Positions 38,226-41,981 of a stretch of 41,981 nucleotides of DNA are shown here, piece after piece. The first letter of the stretch is position 1, and the number at the start of each line of letters is the position of its first letter. Origin of the DNA: SYAN01 sp049459795 (GTDB lineage: Bacteria; Actinomycetota; Actinomycetes; Nanopelagicales; Nanopelagicaceae); assembly GCA_049459795.1 (NCBI GenBank), contig JBMUDS010000005.1:1-41981 (forward strand), written 5' to 3'. Under the pieces are notes generated by a model, which ran no database searches, was not told the DNA's origin, and worked only from the letters and a program-made list of their open reading frames with translations. A program made the position numbers and the translations under genes.

Positions 38226-38590
38226 GAAGAGTCGCCCTATAAGCCGGATTCTGTCTTTTACTCTCTTGCGAGAGCAAAAGGATCACCATCCATCTAGACC
38301 TGCAATCACTTGCAGATTCAAGCAACCTACCCGATAGCTCACTTGAGCCGTTCAAACGCTATCTGCTGGGTCTTGCTCCGGACGGGGTTTACCTAGCTAC
38401 GCGTATTGCTACACGTACTGGTGGTCTCTTACACCACCGTTTCACCCTTACCAACATTTCTGCTGGCGGTTTGCTTTCTGTTGCACTTTCCCGCGGATTG
38501 CTCCGGGTGGGAGTTACCCACCGTCCTGCTCATTGGAGTCCGGACTTTCCTCGGTATATCTCTATAACGCGGTGATCCGGGCGACTCTTC
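38226..38590 (-). ncRNA. rnpB: RNase P RNA (class A)
   Basis: About 365 nt on the minus strand. The terminal helix P1 is GAAGAGTCGCCC at the 5' end and GGGCGACTCTTC at the 3' end. Conserved core elements are seen: GAGGAAAGTCCGGACTCC near the 5' end, GGTAAACCCC in the middle, and AGAATCCGGCTTATAGGG at the 3' end. It is the catalytic RNA that removes 5' leaders from pre-tRNAs. A TAGACT -10 lies 7 nt upstream. The 3' end is followed by TTTATTTTT, which with P1 can act as a terminator. Its last 23 nt are repeated 870 bp further on. Confidence 0.96.
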
Positions 38591-38597
38591 AACGCTT

Positions 38598-38603
38598 AGT
38601 CTA
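38598..38603 (-). promoter_or_regulatory. -10 element TAGACT of rnpB
   Basis: TAGACT on the minus strand, 7 nt before the first base of the P1 helix (38590). It lies in the 32-bp gap after the collagen-like gene. Confidence 0.55.
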
Positions 38604-38622
38604 CTTCCTTGGAGCAACTCTC

Positions 38623-39258
38623 CTACCCAATCTGACTAACTGTGAGAGTTGTCGACGGGATCATTGGAATTCCTGCCGGATTTGTGATGGCGCTGACGTC
38701 TCCGTAGATAGATACGCCGTCACCATTGGTTGCAACCATGAGGACATAGAAGTCACCCGCGGTCGCGTTGACAGAGAAGTTCCAAGCAGCGACATCACGT
38801 TCTGTCAGCGAATCTTTTCCAAGATATAAATCTGTCGACGATTCAGGAACCCAAGACGGAGGATCAATCCCATTCTTACTTAACCAGATAACGATTGCTC
38901 GCTGCGAGTTCGAACTATTGTAAATTTGCGAAGAGAAAGCAATATTAAATTTCCCGGTCTGAGAAAATGTGATCTTGTATCCGTCAACGATGGAGACACC
39001 GTTAGCAAAGACGGTTGTATTGATGGAGATTGGAGTGGCCGTTCCCACAGATAGCTGCAAGGTATCTGTGTCATAGAAACTGCCGTTAACGCCAAATCCA
39101 CCTGGTGGTCCTTGTGGTCCACTTGCACCCGTTGCAGCGTCGCTTACATCGACTACCTCTTCAATTATCCAGTCTTTGTGATCACCGATATTGCGCTCCC
39201 GATCTTCCTCATGGTGAAATGCAATAGCGTGCGAAGGAGCATCCTCAAGGCGGGTCAC
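38623..39258 (-). CDS. Collagen-like/C1q-TNF-like surface or phage-fibre-type protein
   Basis: A 211-aa protein with no signal peptide. Residues 1-42 are hydrophilic (HHEEDRERN, EEVVDVSD). A short Gly-X-Y run, GASGPQGPPGGFG, follows near residue 44. The remaining 150 residues look like a beta-sandwich (GYKITFSQTGKFNIAFSSQIYNSS, FYVLMVATNGDGVSIYGD), similar to the C-terminal trimeric heads of BclA-like or phage tail-fibre proteins. The function is unknown; a trimeric fibre is inferred. The start is GTG at 39258, with TTTAGT 7 nt upstream. It lies directly upstream of rnpB. Confidence 0.75.
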   Translation of the reverse strand: MTRLEDAPSHAIAFHHEEDRERNIGDHKDWIIEEVVDVSDAATGASGPQGPPGGFGVNGSFYDTDTLQLSVGTATPISINTTVFANGVSIVDGYKITFSQTGKFNIAFSSQIYNSSNSQRAIVIWLSKNGIDPPSWVPESSTDLYLGKDSLTERDVAAWNFSVNATAGDFYVLMVATNGDGVSIYGDVSAITNPAGIPMIPSTTLTVSQIG

Positions 39259-39338
39259 GAGCTCTACTAAACACCCGCGTCACCCTTCTTGAACCGATTC
39301 ACATAATCGACCATCTCGCGCTAGCCCCTCGTGCAAAG

Positions 39339-39344
39339 TAGGCT
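39339..39344 (+). promoter_or_regulatory. -10 element TAGGCT, leaderless tldD
   Basis: TAGGCT, 6 nt, then ATG at 39351. Confidence 0.65.
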
Positions 39345-39350
39345 CACCGC

Positions 39351-40853
39351 ATGACTCATCCTGTCGATCCTGATTTCTTGGCACTCCCGTTAACGCCGGT
39401 CACTGATGCCGCTATCCAAAGTGCGAAATCCGCTGGGGCAACGCATGTCGATGTACGCATCGAGCGAGTTCGCACTGGCCTCCTCAATCTTCGCGATGGA
39501 AAACCTGAAACCCAAACAGATGACACCATCTCTGGTGTAGGTGTGCGCGTGATCGTCAATGGAACCTGGGGCTTCGCGTCATCCCCAGAGATCTCGGTCG
39601 ACAAGGCCCGTGAACTCGCACTCACAGCGGTAGCCATGGCAAAGACTTCTGCGCCGCTATCGACAGAGACGGTGGCGCTTGCTGCCGAGCCAACATATTC
39701 AAATCGAACGTGGGTCTCATCGTATGAAGTCGACCCCTTCAGTGTCTCTGACGCCGAAAAGATCGAGCGACTTGGAGATCTCTCTCGAAAACTAATGGCG
39801 CACGAGGCAGTCAATCATGCGAGCGCGATGTGCATGTATGTGAAGGAACAGAAGCATTACGCCGATATCCATGGAACTTCGACTACACAACAGCGCGTTC
39901 GGCTTCAAACCCAAATCGAAGCGATTTCTGTCGGATCCCATGGCTTCGAATCGATGCGGACCCTTGCACAACCTGCAGGTTTCGGGTGGGAATGGATGGG
40001 TAACTCGATCTGGGATTGGGATAGCGAGATCGCAGAGCTCCCCTCACTCCTTGCCGAGAAGGTGAAGTCGCCTTCGGTCGAGCCAGGTCTTTATGACCTC
40101 GTCATCCACCCTTCGAATCTCTGGCTCACCATTCACGAATCGATCGGACATGCGACAGAGCTCGATCGCGCGATTGGATACGAGGCGAATTACGCCGGTA
40201 CTTCCTTTGCGACCCCTGATAACTTGAACAAGTTGCAGTATGGATCTTCGCTGATGAATGTCACCGGGGATCGCATCACTGAGCATGGCCTTAGCACCGT
40301 CGGTTTTGATGATGAAGGAGTCGCGGCTCAGCAATGGGAGATCATCAAAGATGGGGTTCTCGTCGGATATCAATTGGATCGAAGGATCTCGGCTCGCGTA
40401 GGACGTGAGCGATCCAATGGCTGTGCCTTCGCAGATTCACCTGCACATGTACCAATCCAGCGCATGCCCAACGTCTCGCTCCAGCCAGATCCGAAGGGGC
40501 CGAATCTCGATTCTCTCATCGCAGGAGTTGAGAACGGCATCCTGGTCAAGGGTGATAAGTCCTGGTCGATCGATATGCAGCGCTACAACTTCCAATTCAC
40601 TGGTCAGCAGTTCCACCGCATCAAGAATGGAAAGGTCGTCGGACAGCTCAAGGATGTCGCCTATCAATCGAAGACCACAGACTTCTGGAATTCGATGAGT
40701 GTGGTCGGAGGTCCTTCTACATATGTGCTTGGTGGTGCATTCAATTGCGGTAAGGGCCAACCCGGCCAGGTTGCTGCGGTGAGCCATGGTTGCCCTGCAG
40801 CGCTCTTCGAGAAGGTCAATATCCTCAATACAGTTGCGGAGGCAGGAAAGTGA
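39351..40853 (+). CDS. tldD: Metalloprotease TldD
   Basis: A 500-aa catalytic subunit of the TldD/TldE heterodimer. The zinc motif HESIGH (HExxxH) is near residue 261, and the third ligand Cys is expected in the C-terminal GGAFNCGKGQPGQ-type segment. TldD/E degrades unfolded peptides and in some bacteria matures microcin B17 or removes leader peptides. The ATG is 6 nt after TAGGCT. The next gene tldE starts within its stop codon (GTGA). Confidence 0.95.
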   Translation: MTHPVDPDFLALPLTPVTDAAIQSAKSAGATHVDVRIERVRTGLLNLRDGKPETQTDDTISGVGVRVIVNGTWGFASSPEISVDKARELALTAVAMAKTSAPLSTETVALAAEPTYSNRTWVSSYEVDPFSVSDAEKIERLGDLSRKLMAHEAVNHASAMCMYVKEQKHYADIHGTSTTQQRVRLQTQIEAISVGSHGFESMRTLAQPAGFGWEWMGNSIWDWDSEIAELPSLLAEKVKSPSVEPGLYDLVIHPSNLWLTIHESIGHATELDRAIGYEANYAGTSFATPDNLNKLQYGSSLMNVTGDRITEHGLSTVGFDDEGVAAQQWEIIKDGVLVGYQLDRRISARVGRERSNGCAFADSPAHVPIQRMPNVSLQPDPKGPNLDSLIAGVENGILVKGDKSWSIDMQRYNFQFTGQQFHRIKNGKVVGQLKDVAYQSKTTDFWNSMSVVGGPSTYVLGGAFNCGKGQPGQVAAVSHGCPAALFEKVNILNTVAEAGK

Positions 40854-41981
40854 TCTCAGCACAAGAACTGATCGAGCGCATCGCTACCGGCGCACCCTTC
40901 GCTGACTGTGTCGTACTCGTCACTGATTCCACCCAAGCGAACCTTCGCTGGGCAAATAGCACGCTGACCACCAACGGTGTGATCGCCAATCGCTCGGTCA
41001 CAGTGATCGCATTTCTTGAAGTCGATGGCGGAATGGCAGCTGGATCTGTCACTCGCACTGATGTCGAGCTCTCTGAAATCGAATCAGTGATCAAAGAGGC
41101 GGGCGAAGCTGCGAAATCTGCAGGAAAGGCGGAGGATTTCGCGCCACTTGCAACGAACATCTCTCGTGGTCCGTGGAGTGACGCCCACACCCCAACTGGT
41201 CCGGAGGCATTCTCCGCGATTGCTCCCGATCTCGGATCGATGTTCGCCGCCTCCGTTAAAGATGGCATTGAGCTCTTTGGCTACGCGGAGCACACTCATA
41301 AGACGACCTGGCTCGGATCGAAGGGCGGACTTCGTCTTCGCTTCGATCAACCTGCTGGTCGCGTTGAGATGACCGGAAAGTCACATCAAAGATCACGTTC
41401 AACCTGGCATGGAGTGGCAACACGTGACTTCAAGGATGTCTCGATTCCAAAGGTCGATGAGCAGATTCGTAAGCGCCTCGAATGGCAAGCGAAGAAGATC
41501 TCACTTCCTGCAGGCCGATATGACACGCTCTTCCCGTCAGGTTCGATCAGTGATCTCGTCACATACATGCTCTGGACAGCATCAGGCCGTGATGCTCATG
41601 AGGGTCGCTCACCATTCTCGAAGGCTGGTGGCGGAACTCGCATCGGTGAGACGTTCTCGAATCAGAGCACGCATCTCTTCTCTGATCCCACGTACAAGGG
41701 TCTTGAATCGATCGATTTCATCGCGACTGGAGCGTCGAGTGAGTTCACCTCTGTCTTCGATAATGGACAATCGATCGGAAAGACTGAGTGGATCTCTGGT
41801 GGAACTCTCAAGAATCTTGTCACCACACGCGCTGCCTCAGCGATGACCTCTCTCCCCTTTGCACCGATGGGAGACAACTTGATCCTCTCAGTCGATGGAG
41901 GCAGTGGATCCTTTGATGACCTTGTTAAGTCGATGGACCGTGGACTCTTGATCACCACACTCTGGTACATCCGCATGGTCG
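40850..41981 (+). CDS. tldE: TldE/PmbA partner subunit (cut by the window end)
   Basis: The first 377 codons of the non-catalytic TldE/PmbA subunit. The GTG start overlaps the tldD stop as GTGA. Recognisable parts are FADCVVLVTDSTQANLRWANSTLTTNGV near the N terminus and ISDLVTYMLWTASGRDAHEGRSPF in the middle. As in the family, the HExxxH zinc motif is missing at the equivalent place (ASGRDAHEG). The gene is open to the right edge, so the 3' end is not seen. It forms an operon with tldD. Confidence 0.93.
   Translation, partial: MISAQELIERIATGAPFADCVVLVTDSTQANLRWANSTLTTNGVIANRSVTVIAFLEVDGGMAAGSVTRTDVELSEIESVIKEAGEAAKSAGKAEDFAPLATNISRGPWSDAHTPTGPEAFSAIAPDLGSMFAASVKDGIELFGYAEHTHKTTWLGSKGGLRLRFDQPAGRVEMTGKSHQRSRSTWHGVATRDFKDVSIPKVDEQIRKRLEWQAKKISLPAGRYDTLFPSGSISDLVTYMLWTASGRDAHEGRSPFSKAGGGTRIGETFSNQSTHLFSDPTYKGLESIDFIATGASSEFTSVFDNGQSIGKTEWISGGTLKNLVTTRAASAMTSLPFAPMGDNLILSVDGGSGSFDDLVKSMDRGLLITTLWYIRMV

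Noticed and set aside
1..41981. CRISPR array, insertion sequence or transposase/integrase gene
   Set aside because: No regularly spaced repeats and no recognisable recombinase domain were found; the repeats near the tRNA and rnpB stand alone.

Overview
The window looks like chromosomal DNA of an actinobacterium with medium GC content. Nothing in it fixes the genus. I infer a streamlined, aquatic, Nanopelagicales-like lineage from the short intergenic gaps, FurB-type Zur, mycothiol-type ArsC, LLM oxidoreductase, actinobacterial-style ClpB and the abundance of apparently leaderless genes. At least 20 protein genes have a TANNNT hexamer ending 6 or 7 nt before the start codon, so the start codon itself would be transcription position +1. 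I used this pattern, together with Shine-Dalgarno sites, to choose starts.

Layout. 1-8,030: the tail of an unknown + strand gene, an orphan solute-binding protein with a strong terminator, then tgt and the queuosine-precursor transporter yhhQ (convergent), a CPA2 antiporter and two MFS_3 exporters. 8,060-15,450: a ClpB lacking the N-terminal domain, a Ste24-type membrane protease, a beta-CASP RNase-like protein, an MpaB/DUF2236 protein, and a TerC plus ICMT-like methyltransferase pair. 15,520-20,230: gamma-glutamyltransferase, DinB-like and DedA genes on +, an LLM flavin oxidoreductase on -, then a divergent thioredoxin/AhpD-like pair around a CsoR/CstR-like operator. 20,235-25,662: uridine phosphorylase, glutamate dehydrogenase and a divergent PutA, making a proline to glutamate to 2-oxoglutarate route. 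25,675-31,051: aqpS-arsC, the katG-zur-copC cluster, and a CatE-like dioxygenase with a 20-bp palindrome over its -35 region. 31,087-33,192: an S51 peptidase-like protein and a DEAD-box helicase.

33,367-38,590 looks accessory. It holds a GNAT gene overlapping a stand-alone TipAS domain, an odd tRNA with a C at position 33, an inverted 19-nt copy of that tRNA's anticodon arm 137 bp away, several strong hairpins, an ABC-F ATPase, a VOC protein, a DUF2200 protein, an unrecognised membrane protein, and rnpB. A 23-nt exact copy of the rnpB 3' end lies 870 bp beyond it in direct orientation, as expected if a small element inserted at the rnpB 3' end. 38,623-41,981: a collagen-like/jelly-roll-like protein and the tldD-tldE pair (tldE runs off the window).

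The most interesting points are the RNA-gene-associated repeats (rnpB and tRNA), the two palindromic operators (thioredoxin/AhpD and CatE/LLM), and the uniform leaderless promoter architecture.
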